Assembly: GCF_000156575.1 (NCBI RefSeq)
Contig: NZ_GG666045.1
Location: 152,918-216,917 of the forward strand
DNA: 64,000 nucleotides
Direction: 5' to 3'
Source: Anaerococcus lactolyticus ATCC 51172
GTDB taxonomy: Bacteria > Bacillota > Clostridia > Tissierellales > Peptoniphilaceae
A program made the translations under genes and the position numbers. Position 1 is the first letter of the stretch, and every line of letters starts with the position of its first letter. Under the pieces are notes generated by a model that worked only from the letters and a program-made list of their open reading frames with translations, was not told where the DNA came from and ran no database searches. Shown here piece by piece: positions 26,242 to 33,774 of the stretch.

Positions 26242-26372
26242 GGGGGTGATCCGAAAACAATATTAGACTCGAAAAAGAAAGTCGAGTTTTACCCACATAA
26301 GTGGGGGTGATCCTTTTTACCAGGAACAATTTCAAAAAATGTTGGCTTTACGAGCATAAGTCGGGTAAACTA
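26225..26372 (+). CRISPR. Orphan type I-E-like mini-array: two exact repeats, one degenerate
   Basis: The 28-base repeat occurs exactly at 26225-26252 and 26286-26313. It starts GTTTTACCCACATAAGTGGG and ends GGTGATCC, with a CCCAC/GTGGG stem. The pattern GTTTT-stem-GGGGGTGATCC is that of type I-E repeats such as S. thermophilus CRISPR4. The spacer is 33 bases (26253-26285). A degenerate third unit (GCTTTACGAGCATAAGTCGG, 26345-26372) follows after 31 bases, as terminal repeats often do. No cas gene is in the window. Spacer 1 contains a small inverted repeat (ACTCGA/TCGAGT), which leaves room for another explanation. Confidence 0.65.
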
Positions 26373-26401
26373 AAAGCCAGGAGCTGGAACTCCTGGCTTT
26401 T
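26372..26401 (+). terminator. Strong bidirectional terminator
   Basis: AAAAGCCAGGAG and CTCCTGGCTTTT form a perfect 12-bp stem with a six-base loop (CTGGAA). Its left arm can also pair with GGCTTT at 26344-26349, giving an alternative fold. It closes the peptidase and mini-array unit. The 107 bases from 26402 to 26508 hold no gene; AT-only inverted sequence near 26486-26512 may end the leftward regulator gene. Confidence 0.85.
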
Positions 26402-26508
26402 GTGTGTCTGCATGAAACAAACTGATATCTTTTCTGGTTAATAGCATTCTACTATGAAAGTTTTAAAACTCAATAACTGTAAAGTAAATTAAAATTTTAT
26501 TTTAATTT

Positions 26509-27126
26509 TTATAGTGATTTGCTAATCTGCAATAATTTTCCTATTAATTTAAGATTATTATGTTGAAGCTCGATCACTTTATTATTCTCATCTATAAACA
26601 AAAAATTCCCTTCATCTAGCAGCCTAGCTTTTATTAATTGAACTTTATTATCTGCTTCTCTAAGAAAAATATAGTTTTTCTTATCTTCAAATTCTTTGAC
26701 TTTACAAATATAAATTATATCACCTTTATCAAAACAGTTAGGAAAATTAGTAGTATTTTTTATTTTATATGCAGTAATATCTTTATATGGTATTTCAGAA
26801 GGATTATCAAAGGGAACATAAAATTCGGCATCTTCATTGTGTGCTTCTAAAATATAATCATCGCTAAATAGGGGAACTCTAATTACTGAAGGGAAAACTT
26901 TGGCGTTACTCCTTATATAGTTGTCAACATCACTTAAAATTTCATCAGGAGTTGTTTTTAAGATTTCACATATTTCCAAGAAAACATCTAAACTTAAAAC
27001 ATCTGGATTTTCTGATCTTTCATATCTATACATAGTTGGTATTGATTTACCAATTCTGTTAGCGAGGTATTCCAAAGAGTAATTCAATTCTTCTCTACGA
27101 TATTTTATTGCTTGTCCTATTTTCAT
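26509..27126 (-). CDS. XRE-family repressor with S24-like C-terminal domain lacking the catalytic serine
   Basis: A 205-residue regulator. An N-terminal Cro/CI HTH spans about 1-65 (LEYLANRIGKSIPTMYRYE). The C-terminal half has the LexA/CI S24 layout (VPLF, then FDKGDIIYIC, then VQLIKARL, then KLIGKLL). Where active S24 proteins have Ser-Met before the P-x-x-x-x-GD block, this one has Asn-Phe (TTNFPNCFDKGD), so self-cleavage is doubtful. It is transcribed away from ssrA and preceded by a cluster of TTACGA-type operators. It probably controls ICE excision or transfer. Confidence 0.82.
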   Translation of the reverse strand: MKIGQAIKYRREELNYSLEYLANRIGKSIPTMYRYERSENPDVLSLDVFLEICEILKTTPDEILSDVDNYIRSNAKVFPSVIRVPLFSDDYILEAHNEDAEFYVPFDNPSEIPYKDITAYKIKNTTNFPNCFDKGDIIYICKVKEFEDKKNYIFLREADNKVQLIKARLLDEGNFLFIDENNKVIELQHNNLKLIGKLLQISKSL

Positions 27127-27157
27127 ATTCCCCTCGTATTATAATTATTTTCATTTA

Positions 27158-27202
27158 TTCGTGTTACGAAAAAATGTTACGAAATTCGTAAAAATGTTAC
27201 GA
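27158..27202 (-). promoter_or_regulatory. Operator cluster upstream of the XRE gene
   Basis: Three overlapping inverted repeats of the same word: TTCGTGTTACGAA (27158-27170), TTACGAAATTCGTAA (27177-27191, perfect about one base), and TCGTAA with TTACGA (27187-27202). GTTACGA occurs directly at 27163, 27176 and 27196. They start 32 bases before the XRE start codon, as expected for autoregulation by a CI-like dimer. Confidence 0.75.
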
Positions 27203-27218
27203 TTTTTAGAATTAAATG

Positions 27219-27294
27219 GAACTATATAGAAACATATAGAAAAATAATAAAATCTAATAAATGTTGTAAAATCAATGTACAGAACTATATAGAA
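27219..27294 (+). repeat. Two 13-base direct repeats near the ICE end
   Basis: GAACTATATAGAA occurs at 27219-27231 and 27282-27294, 63 bases apart, with a related ACATATAGAAA between them. They lie in the last 115 bases before the ssrA 3' end. Arm-type integrase or excisionase sites are usually direct repeats in such a position. No gene lies between 27127 and 27332. Confidence 0.6.
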
Positions 27295-27332
27295 CCATCT
27301 AAGTTTAACCAGAAAGGTTTACTAGTTTAAAT

Positions 27333-27688
27333 TGGTGGAGATGAAGGGAGTCGAACCCTTGTCCGTGAAAGCATCACCGAAGGCATCTACAAGCTTATTA
27401 GATCTTTTAAATTTGCATAAAAAATGAAAAATCTACAAAAAATTTTTATGCTAGCTTCATAGTACTAGATATATCGCAAAGCTTTGATATACCAGTTGTC
27501 GCTAGATTATAAAACAAATATTAAGTCTGCGACGGACCTAATATTTATTGCTTGTCCTATTACTAGGCAGCTAGTGCGAAGTTTGCTTCGCTATTATTGT
27601 TTGCGTTTATATTTAATTATCAATTTACGTTTTGATATACGACCTGCAGCCTAAGCTTCTTCAATCACGTCGAAACCATGGCATCCCC
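27333..27688 (-). ncRNA. ssrA: tmRNA (transfer-messenger RNA)
   Basis: One-piece tmRNA read leftward. The 5' end GGGGATG (from 27688) pairs with CATCTCC before the encoded CCA at 27333-27335. The tRNA T-arm is GGGTTCGACTCCC. The tag frame lies at 27604-27563 on the minus strand and reads ANNNSEANFALAA-stop, ending in the usual protease signal ALAA. It rescues stalled ribosomes. Its 3' end faces the ICE, and this is a common integration target, so the right junction is placed here. An intact gene shows the element supplied or preserved the same 3' sequence. Confidence 0.97.
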
Positions 27689-27698
27689 ATATAGGGTA

Positions 27699-27749
27699 AT
27701 TATACTAATTATAAAAGCCTTGTCAAAATGATGGAATTCGTGATAAAAT
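27699..27749. promoter_or_regulatory. Back-to-back promoters of ssrA and glgC
   Basis: Minus strand: TTGACA (27726-27721), 16-base spacer, TATAAT (27704-27699), about ten bases before mature ssrA. Plus strand: TTGTCA (27720-27725), 18-base spacer, TAAAAT (27744-27749, within TGATAAAAT). The two -35 boxes overlap almost fully, so polymerase can serve only one direction at a time. The glgC leader from 27750 to 27834 has no evident riboswitch. Confidence 0.7.
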
Positions 27750-27834
27750 ATAAGATAAGAAAAGGTTTTCTAGAATATAAATCCTATATTTGGGTATATA
27801 TATGAAGACAATTATTATATAAACAGGAGGGCTT

Positions 27835-28968
27835 ATGAGAAACGCAAATAATACTGCAGCAATGCTTTTGGCAGGAGGTCAAGGTTCTAGACTTAAAGCA
27901 TTGACAAGGGAGATGGCTAAACCGGTAGTTCCATTTGGAGGGAAATACCGCATTATAGATTTTGCCCTTAGTAATTCAACAAATAGTGAAATTAAAGATA
28001 TAGGAGTCTTAACTCAATATAAACCTCAACTTCTTAACGAACACCTTGGTATTGGTGCGGCTTGGGATTATGATAGGAATTTCGGAGGTTTAAGAATTCT
28101 TACACCTTATTATACTGAATCAGGTGGTAGATGGTTTGAGGGTACAGCTTCAGCTATTTATGAAAATATTAATTATTTAGACGAAGTTAATCCTGAATAC
28201 GTTCTCATTTTATCAGGTGACCATATTTATAAGATGGACTATAGGGAGCTTCTTGATGTGCACAAGCAAAAAGGAGCTGATTGTACAATTGCAGTAATGC
28301 AAGTGGAATGGGAAGAAGCAAGCCGTTTTGGTATTATGAATACTGATGACGATGACAAGATTGTAGAATTTGAAGAAAAACCTGCAAATCCAAAATCAAA
28401 TCTTGCTTCAATGGGTATTTATGTATTCAATTGGAAGGTTTTGAGGAAGGAATTAATAGAAGATTACGAAAATAAAGAATCTACAAATGATTTTGGACAT
28501 GATATAATTCCAAAAATGTTACAACAAGGTTCACCACTCTATGTATATAAGTTTGATGGATACTGGAAGGATGTTGGAACAGTTAGAAGTTTCTGGCAAG
28601 CCAACTTGGATTTAATTGATCCTGATAACGAATTAGATATTTATGATGATAATTGGAAAATATATACCAAGTCCTTAAACTTACCTCCACATAGACTTGG
28701 TAAAAATGCAATATTAACTGATACTCTTGTTAACGAAGCTTGTGTAATTGATGGAAAGGTTAACCATTCTGTTCTTTTCTCTGAAGTAGAAATTGAAAAA
28801 GGCGCTGAAGTATATAATTCTGTTTTATTAAATGGAGTTAAGGTTAAGTCTGGAGCTAAAATCTATAATGCAGTAGTTGCAGAAAATATGGTGTTGACAG
28901 AAGATATCGGAAAAGAAAATGATGATATAGTTTATTTAGTTAGTAACGAAGGTATAGAGGAGGAATAG
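27835..28968 (+). CDS. glgC: Glucose-1-phosphate adenylyltransferase, catalytic subunit
   Basis: Makes ADP-glucose from ATP and glucose-1-phosphate, the committed step of glycogen synthesis. The 377-residue protein has the nucleotide loop [13 protein letters not shown] near residue 13, [19 protein letters not shown], the ADP-glucose site block GTASAIYEN, and [11 protein letters not shown] left-handed beta-helix C-terminus follows. AGGAGGG gives a strong start. It is first in a six-gene glycogen operon; glgD starts two bases after its stop. Confidence 0.96.
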   Translation: MRNANNTAAMLLAGGQGSRLKALTREMAKPVVPFGGKYRIIDFALSNSTNSEIKDIGVLTQYKPQLLNEHLGIGAAWDYDRNFGGLRILTPYYTESGGRWFEGTASAIYENINYLDEVNPEYVLILSGDHIYKMDYRELLDVHKQKGADCTIAVMQVEWEEASRFGIMNTDDDDKIVEFEEKPANPKSNLASMGIYVFNWKVLRKELIEDYENKESTNDFGHDIIPKMLQQGSPLYVYKFDGYWKDVGTVRSFWQANLDLIDPDNELDIYDDNWKIYTKSLNLPPHRLGKNAILTDTLVNEACVIDGKVNHSVLFSEVEIEKGAEVYNSVLLNGVKVKSGAKIYNAVVAENMVLTEDIGKENDDIVYLVSNEGIEEE

Positions 28969-28969
28969 G

Positions 28970-30097
28970 ATGGATAGGATTGTTGCTTTAGTTTATAGTC
29001 CAAATTTTAAAGAAACAAATTATGGGCCTTTATGCAAATTTAGACCGGATTTTATGTTGCCTTTTGGTGGCAGATATAGGATAATAGATTTTGCCTTATC
29101 AAATCTTGCTAATTATGATATCAATAGAGTAATATTGTACGCAGGAAGCAAGCTCAGATCTGCTCTTGACCATATTGGTAATGGTAAAAGTTGGGAATTA
29201 AATAGGAGAAATGGTGGTCTTATGATAAACCCTGTAGGTCTTGCTAGTAAAGGGTCTAAAAGTGAGATTGAGACTTACTATGACACTATTGTCTATTTCC
29301 AAGAGCATGAGTTTGAATATGTTTATATCAAAAATCCAATGTATATTATAAAGGAAGATATAAGAGATGCAATGGAAAAAATGAAAGATGAGGATATAGA
29401 CTGTTTAATACTTTCAAGTAAAGTTACAGATAAGGATGGAGAATACTTAGACCAATCAATAATCAATTCTGATGATGATGGTAAGCCAACTGGAGTAGGA
29501 ATTAACATGGGTATAACAGATACAGTTGATCTATTCTTGGGCTCTTTAATTATGAAGAAAGAATCTTTCTTAAAGGTTTTAAGACATGCTATGCAGGAAA
29601 ATGTTTCAAATTCACTTTTGTCTGCAATTTTTGCCTATCCAGGTAATTTGAATATTGATTTTTATAGACAAGATAAGGAATTTGAAATAATAAAAGATTT
29701 TACTTCTTTCTATGAAGTAAATATGAGACTTCTAAATCAGGAAACCTTTGATAATTTATTTTATGAAGATGGACTTGTTTATACAAAATCAAAAGATGAA
29801 CCATCAACATCTTATACTAAGAATGCAAATGTGAAAAATTCTTTGATAGCTAATGGTGGTATCATCGAAGGGGAAGTAGAAAATTCTATTATATTTAGAG
29901 GTGCTAAGATTGGTAAGGGTGCTATTATCAGAAATTCTATAATTTTCCAAGATTCTGTTATTGGTGATGGAGCAATACTTAACTTTGTCATTACTGATAA
30001 GGGGACAGAAATTGGTCATGATGTAAGATTGTTTGGTAATAGGGCGAATCCATATGTAACAAGTAAAAATGAATCACTAGACCAAAGGAGTTATTAA
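28970..30097 (+). CDS. glgD: ADP-glucose pyrophosphorylase regulatory subunit
   Basis: A GlgC paralogue of 375 residues typical of Firmicutes, thought to modulate the GlgC enzyme. It keeps [20 protein letters not shown] but lacks the GGxGxRL loop; the equivalent region reads ALVYSPNFKETNYGPL, so catalysis is not expected. The C-terminus has hexapeptide-like repeats (IIEGEVENSIIFRGAKIGKG). It follows glgC by one base and overlaps glgA by one base (TAATG). Confidence 0.93.
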   Translation: MDRIVALVYSPNFKETNYGPLCKFRPDFMLPFGGRYRIIDFALSNLANYDINRVILYAGSKLRSALDHIGNGKSWELNRRNGGLMINPVGLASKGSKSEIETYYDTIVYFQEHEFEYVYIKNPMYIIKEDIRDAMEKMKDEDIDCLILSSKVTDKDGEYLDQSIINSDDDGKPTGVGINMGITDTVDLFLGSLIMKKESFLKVLRHAMQENVSNSLLSAIFAYPGNLNIDFYRQDKEFEIIKDFTSFYEVNMRLLNQETFDNLFYEDGLVYTKSKDEPSTSYTKNANVKNSLIANGGIIEGEVENSIIFRGAKIGKGAIIRNSIIFQDSVIGDGAILNFVITDKGTEIGHDVRLFGNRANPYVTSKNESLDQRSY

Positions 30098-31527
30098 TGA
30101 ATATACTTTTTCTAACAAGTGAATCAGTACCATTCATAAAAACAGGGGGGCTTGCAGATGTTGCTGGAGCCCTTCCAAAAGAATTAAAGAAAAAAGGTGT
30201 AGATATTAGAGTTGTTATGCCTTTACATAAAGGTATTGGTGCATCTTATCGCGAAAAAATGGAAAAAATTACTGAATTTTATGTTGACCTTGATTGGAAA
30301 CACCAATACGCTGGAGTATACCAGTTAGAATGGGATGGTGTTATTTATTATTTCATAGATAATCTTGAATATTTTGATAGAGATGGACTTTATGGATATG
30401 ACGATGATGCGGAAAGATATATTTTCTACTCAAAGGTTTGCACACTTTTGCCAAAGGAAATAAATTTCAAACCTGATATCATCCATTCGAACGATTGGCA
30501 TACAGCCATGGTCAATGTATTTGTAAATGATTTTAGGACAGGGGATTCTTATTACGAAGATATAAGAACTCTTTTTACCATTCATAACCTAAAATACCAA
30601 GGGGTATTTAATTCTGATTATATGGCTCTTGCAGGTTTAGATGGTAGATACTTTAATGAAAATGACTTAAAATATTATGATGCAATAAATTTCATGAAGG
30701 GTGGAATTATCCATGCTACACATGTAAATACAGTTTCTGAAAATTATGCAAGAGAAATCCAATATCCATTCTACGGCGAGGGCCTTGATGGTGTTATAAG
30801 GGAATATAATTATAAGTTAGATGGGATAGTTAATGGAATAGATTACGATGTTTGGAATCCTGCTACAGATAAAAATCTTGCAAAAAATTATGATTTGAAT
30901 TCTATAAATGATAAGTATATAAATAAAAAAGAATTACAAAAACTATATAACCTCCCACAGAGAGATGATGTGCCAGTATTTGGTATAGTTTCAAGGCTAA
31001 ATGAGATGAAGGGTATGGATCTTGTAAGGTATATATTGGAAGAATTGCTACAAGAAGATATCCAATTAGTTGTCTTGGGTACAGGAGATTACACTTATGA
31101 AGAAATGTTTAAATATTTCGAATGGAAGTATCCTGACAAGGTTGCAGCAAGAATTTACTATAATGAAAAAGAATCTCATGAAATATATGCAGGTTCTGAT
31201 TTTTACCTAATGCCATCTATATCTGAGCCTTGTGGAATTAGCCAATTGATTGCTATGCGTTATGGATCTCTACCAATTGTAAGGGAAGCAGGAGGTCTAA
31301 AAGATACAGTCATCCCTTATAATGAATATACTGGCGAAGGTACTGGTTATTCTTTTGCAAATATTAATGCGCATGAGCTTTTATTCACAACTAAAAATGC
31401 TATAGATGTTTATAAGAATAAGAATGAAACACATAAGCATTTGGTTATGAATGCAATGAAGCAAAAAAATGACTGGGAAATGTCGTCAGAAAAATACTTA
31501 GACCTCTATGAAAAAATTAAGGCGTAA
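30097..31527 (+). CDS. glgA: Glycogen synthase
   Basis: GT5 transferase of 476 residues that extends glucan chains from ADP-glucose. It starts with the ADP-glucose loop FIKTGGLADVAGALPKEL, has HSNDWHTAMV, and a C-terminal GT-B donor site (FGIVSRLNEMKGMDL and PSISEPCGISQLIAMRYG). Length and motifs are standard. Translation is coupled to glgD. Confidence 0.96.
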   Translation: MNILFLTSESVPFIKTGGLADVAGALPKELKKKGVDIRVVMPLHKGIGASYREKMEKITEFYVDLDWKHQYAGVYQLEWDGVIYYFIDNLEYFDRDGLYGYDDDAERYIFYSKVCTLLPKEINFKPDIIHSNDWHTAMVNVFVNDFRTGDSYYEDIRTLFTIHNLKYQGVFNSDYMALAGLDGRYFNENDLKYYDAINFMKGGIIHATHVNTVSENYAREIQYPFYGEGLDGVIREYNYKLDGIVNGIDYDVWNPATDKNLAKNYDLNSINDKYINKKELQKLYNLPQRDDVPVFGIVSRLNEMKGMDLVRYILEELLQEDIQLVVLGTGDYTYEEMFKYFEWKYPDKVAARIYYNEKESHEIYAGSDFYLMPSISEPCGISQLIAMRYGSLPIVREAGGLKDTVIPYNEYTGEGTGYSFANINAHELLFTTKNAIDVYKNKNETHKHLVMNAMKQKNDWEMSSEKYLDLYEKIKA

Positions 31528-31532
31528 AAAAT

Positions 31533-33773
31533 ATGAATAAAGATAAAGAATATATCATAAAAAGAATACAAAGTTTTTTGTATTCTTTTTATGCGAAAAA
31601 TACGAAAAATGCCCGAGTAAATGAAGTTTATGACTGTTTATGCAGGTATTTAATGGAAGTTATTGGTAAGACTTGGGTCAAGTCAAAAGATCTAGAAAAT
31701 GATAAGGACTATTATATTTTGTCCTTTGAATACTTGCCTGGAAAGTTTATAGATAGGAATATACATAGACTTAAAATAAAAGATCAAATAATTGAAGCTC
31801 TTGACGAATTAGGATTTGATTTTGATGAAATTCTTGCTTGCGAAAAAGAAGCTGATTTAGGAGTAGGTGATATTGGTATTGGTTCATCTGCCTTGATAAA
31901 TGAATTAGCAAATCAAAAGAAACGTGCTGTCGCTTATGCTTTAAGATATGAAAATGGAAATTTAAAGCAGAAGATTGTTGACGGCAGGCAGGTAGAATAT
32001 TCTGATTTTTGGTTAGAACAAGGATCTAATTGGGAACATAAAAAATCTTTTTCTTATCTTTTAGAAATAGATGGAAGAAAGAGTAAAACAATAGCATATG
32101 ATATGCCGATTTTAAGTGATAATGCAGATTTCGTAAATACCTTAAGACTTTTTAAGTCTGAAGTTGTAGATGCTATAAATATCGAAGATTTCACTAGAGG
32201 AGATTTTCTTAAGGCTTATGATAACTACATTAATATTTCTTCGATAAATAAATTTTTATATATTGATGATTCAACATATGAAGGTAAATTTCTAAGGTTG
32301 AAACAAGAATATTTTTATGCAGTTTCAGCTATTAGAGATATCTTTAGGAGGCATAACAAGAGGCATGGCAATATAAAGGGGATAGAAAATAATATTAAAA
32401 TTTTCAGTCACGATATACATCCAAGCCTAGCTCTAATTGAATTTATACGAATTCTAACAAGGGAATATGGATATGAGATGTCAAAAGCAATTGATATGTC
32501 AAGAATGGTTTTTGACCATGTTGCTTTTTCAATAACAGACGATAGCGTTGAAGATTATGATATTGAGATGATTCGAAGAATAAACCCAGAGATTAAGGAT
32601 GCGATTATTGAGATACAAAAAAATCTTCAGATTATTTCTCCTGAACTAAGTATTATAAAAAATGGTAAAGTATCATTTAGAAATATTAACAAATATCTTT
32701 CAGGTGATTATAATTACCTATCTAAAATCATCGCTGAAGCGAGAGAAAATGACATTAATCATTCATATTTTAATTATGGAACAGATAGAATTTTATACTC
32801 ATCATCTTCAAATGTTGGTCTTTCAAATCTTTTGAGAGATTATGGCATAAATTCTTTTGCTTATGAAAAAATTGAAAAAATCAAAAAAATACAAAATAAC
32901 GAAAGTTTTTTTAAAGATTTAGATAAAGTAAAGTACAATAATAAATGCAGGTTAGCGAAGATAGTGGAAAATAGTCTGGGAGATGTTATAAATCCTTATT
33001 CCATGTATGATATTCAATTATCTATTATGCATGAGAGTAAAAGACAGATTTTAAATTGCCTAGCTATTGCATATAAATATTACATGCTTAAATATAACAG
33101 CAATCTCAAGCTAACACCTACAACATATATATTTTCAGGTAAGGCCAATGAAGGCTACTTTATGGCGAAGGAGACTATAAAATTTATCATTGCTCTAAAG
33201 AAAATGATAGATAAGGATAAATTTATTAGGGAAAAAATAAAAATTGTCTTTGTAGAAGACCTAAATGTGGAAAAAATAAAGCGAGTCTTGCCTGCAGTTG
33301 ATATTTACTCAAATTTAACCTTGCCTACTCTTGACAACCAGAATTTCCATATTCTAAATGCTATCTTTAATATGTCAAATATTATATCTACTAAGGGTGG
33401 GATAATTGATAATCTTGATGTAAGTAATTCATTTTACACTTTTGGAGCAGATTTTGATACAATTCAAAAATTAGATATTGAAAACTCATACAATGCAAAT
33501 GAGTTTTATTATAATAGTGAAATAGTTAAATTCACAATTGATAATTTGTTGAATGAATCTTATGATAATTTTCCTTATAATTTCAAAATTATCTATGACC
33601 AGCTTTTGATGTATAACGACTCTTTTAAGATTTTTTATGATCTTGAAGATCTAGTAAATACTAGAAGTAAAATAGAGAATGAATATTTAGATATTGATAA
33701 ATGGACTAAAAGGCAAGTAGAAAATATAATATGGGCAAATAATTTTAGATTGGATGAAGTAATTAGTAAATAG
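31533..33773 (+). CDS. Glycogen-phosphorylase-like protein lacking the PLP lysine
   Basis: A 746-residue protein with the overall fold and landmark order of GT35 phosphorylases: YYILSFEYLPGKF, QKIVDGRQVEYSDFWL, IFSHDIHPSLALIEF, HESKRQILN and TYIFSGKANEGYFMAK. The key motifs are broken. GNGGLGRLAAC is GVGDIGIGSSAL. The EASGTxNMK block that carries the PLP lysine is PTLDNQNFHILN; ungapped comparison puts Asn at the lysine. It is therefore probably not a phosphorylase, but may bind glucan or regulate. The gene is intact and sits in place of glgP in the operon. Confidence 0.8.
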   Translation: MNKDKEYIIKRIQSFLYSFYAKNTKNARVNEVYDCLCRYLMEVIGKTWVKSKDLENDKDYYILSFEYLPGKFIDRNIHRLKIKDQIIEALDELGFDFDEILACEKEADLGVGDIGIGSSALINELANQKKRAVAYALRYENGNLKQKIVDGRQVEYSDFWLEQGSNWEHKKSFSYLLEIDGRKSKTIAYDMPILSDNADFVNTLRLFKSEVVDAINIEDFTRGDFLKAYDNYINISSINKFLYIDDSTYEGKFLRLKQEYFYAVSAIRDIFRRHNKRHGNIKGIENNIKIFSHDIHPSLALIEFIRILTREYGYEMSKAIDMSRMVFDHVAFSITDDSVEDYDIEMIRRINPEIKDAIIEIQKNLQIISPELSIIKNGKVSFRNINKYLSGDYNYLSKIIAEARENDINHSYFNYGTDRILYSSSSNVGLSNLLRDYGINSFAYEKIEKIKKIQNNESFFKDLDKVKYNNKCRLAKIVENSLGDVINPYSMYDIQLSIMHESKRQILNCLAIAYKYYMLKYNSNLKLTPTTYIFSGKANEGYFMAKETIKFIIALKKMIDKDKFIREKIKIVFVEDLNVEKIKRVLPAVDIYSNLTLPTLDNQNFHILNAIFNMSNIISTKGGIIDNLDVSNSFYTFGADFDTIQKLDIENSYNANEFYYNSEIVKFTIDNLLNESYDNFPYNFKIIYDQLLMYNDSFKIFYDLEDLVNTRSKIENEYLDIDKWTKRQVENIIWANNFRLDEVISK

Positions 33774-33774
33774 G

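Noticed and set aside
1-27332. Integrase, excisionase or antibiotic-resistance gene in the ICE part
   Set aside because: Every sizeable frame was read and none shows integrase, Xis or resistance motifs; the integrase is presumably left of the window.
27750-27834. Possible riboswitch in the glgC leader
   Set aside because: The leader is short and holds only weak AT-rich pairing; no known riboswitch core was recognised.
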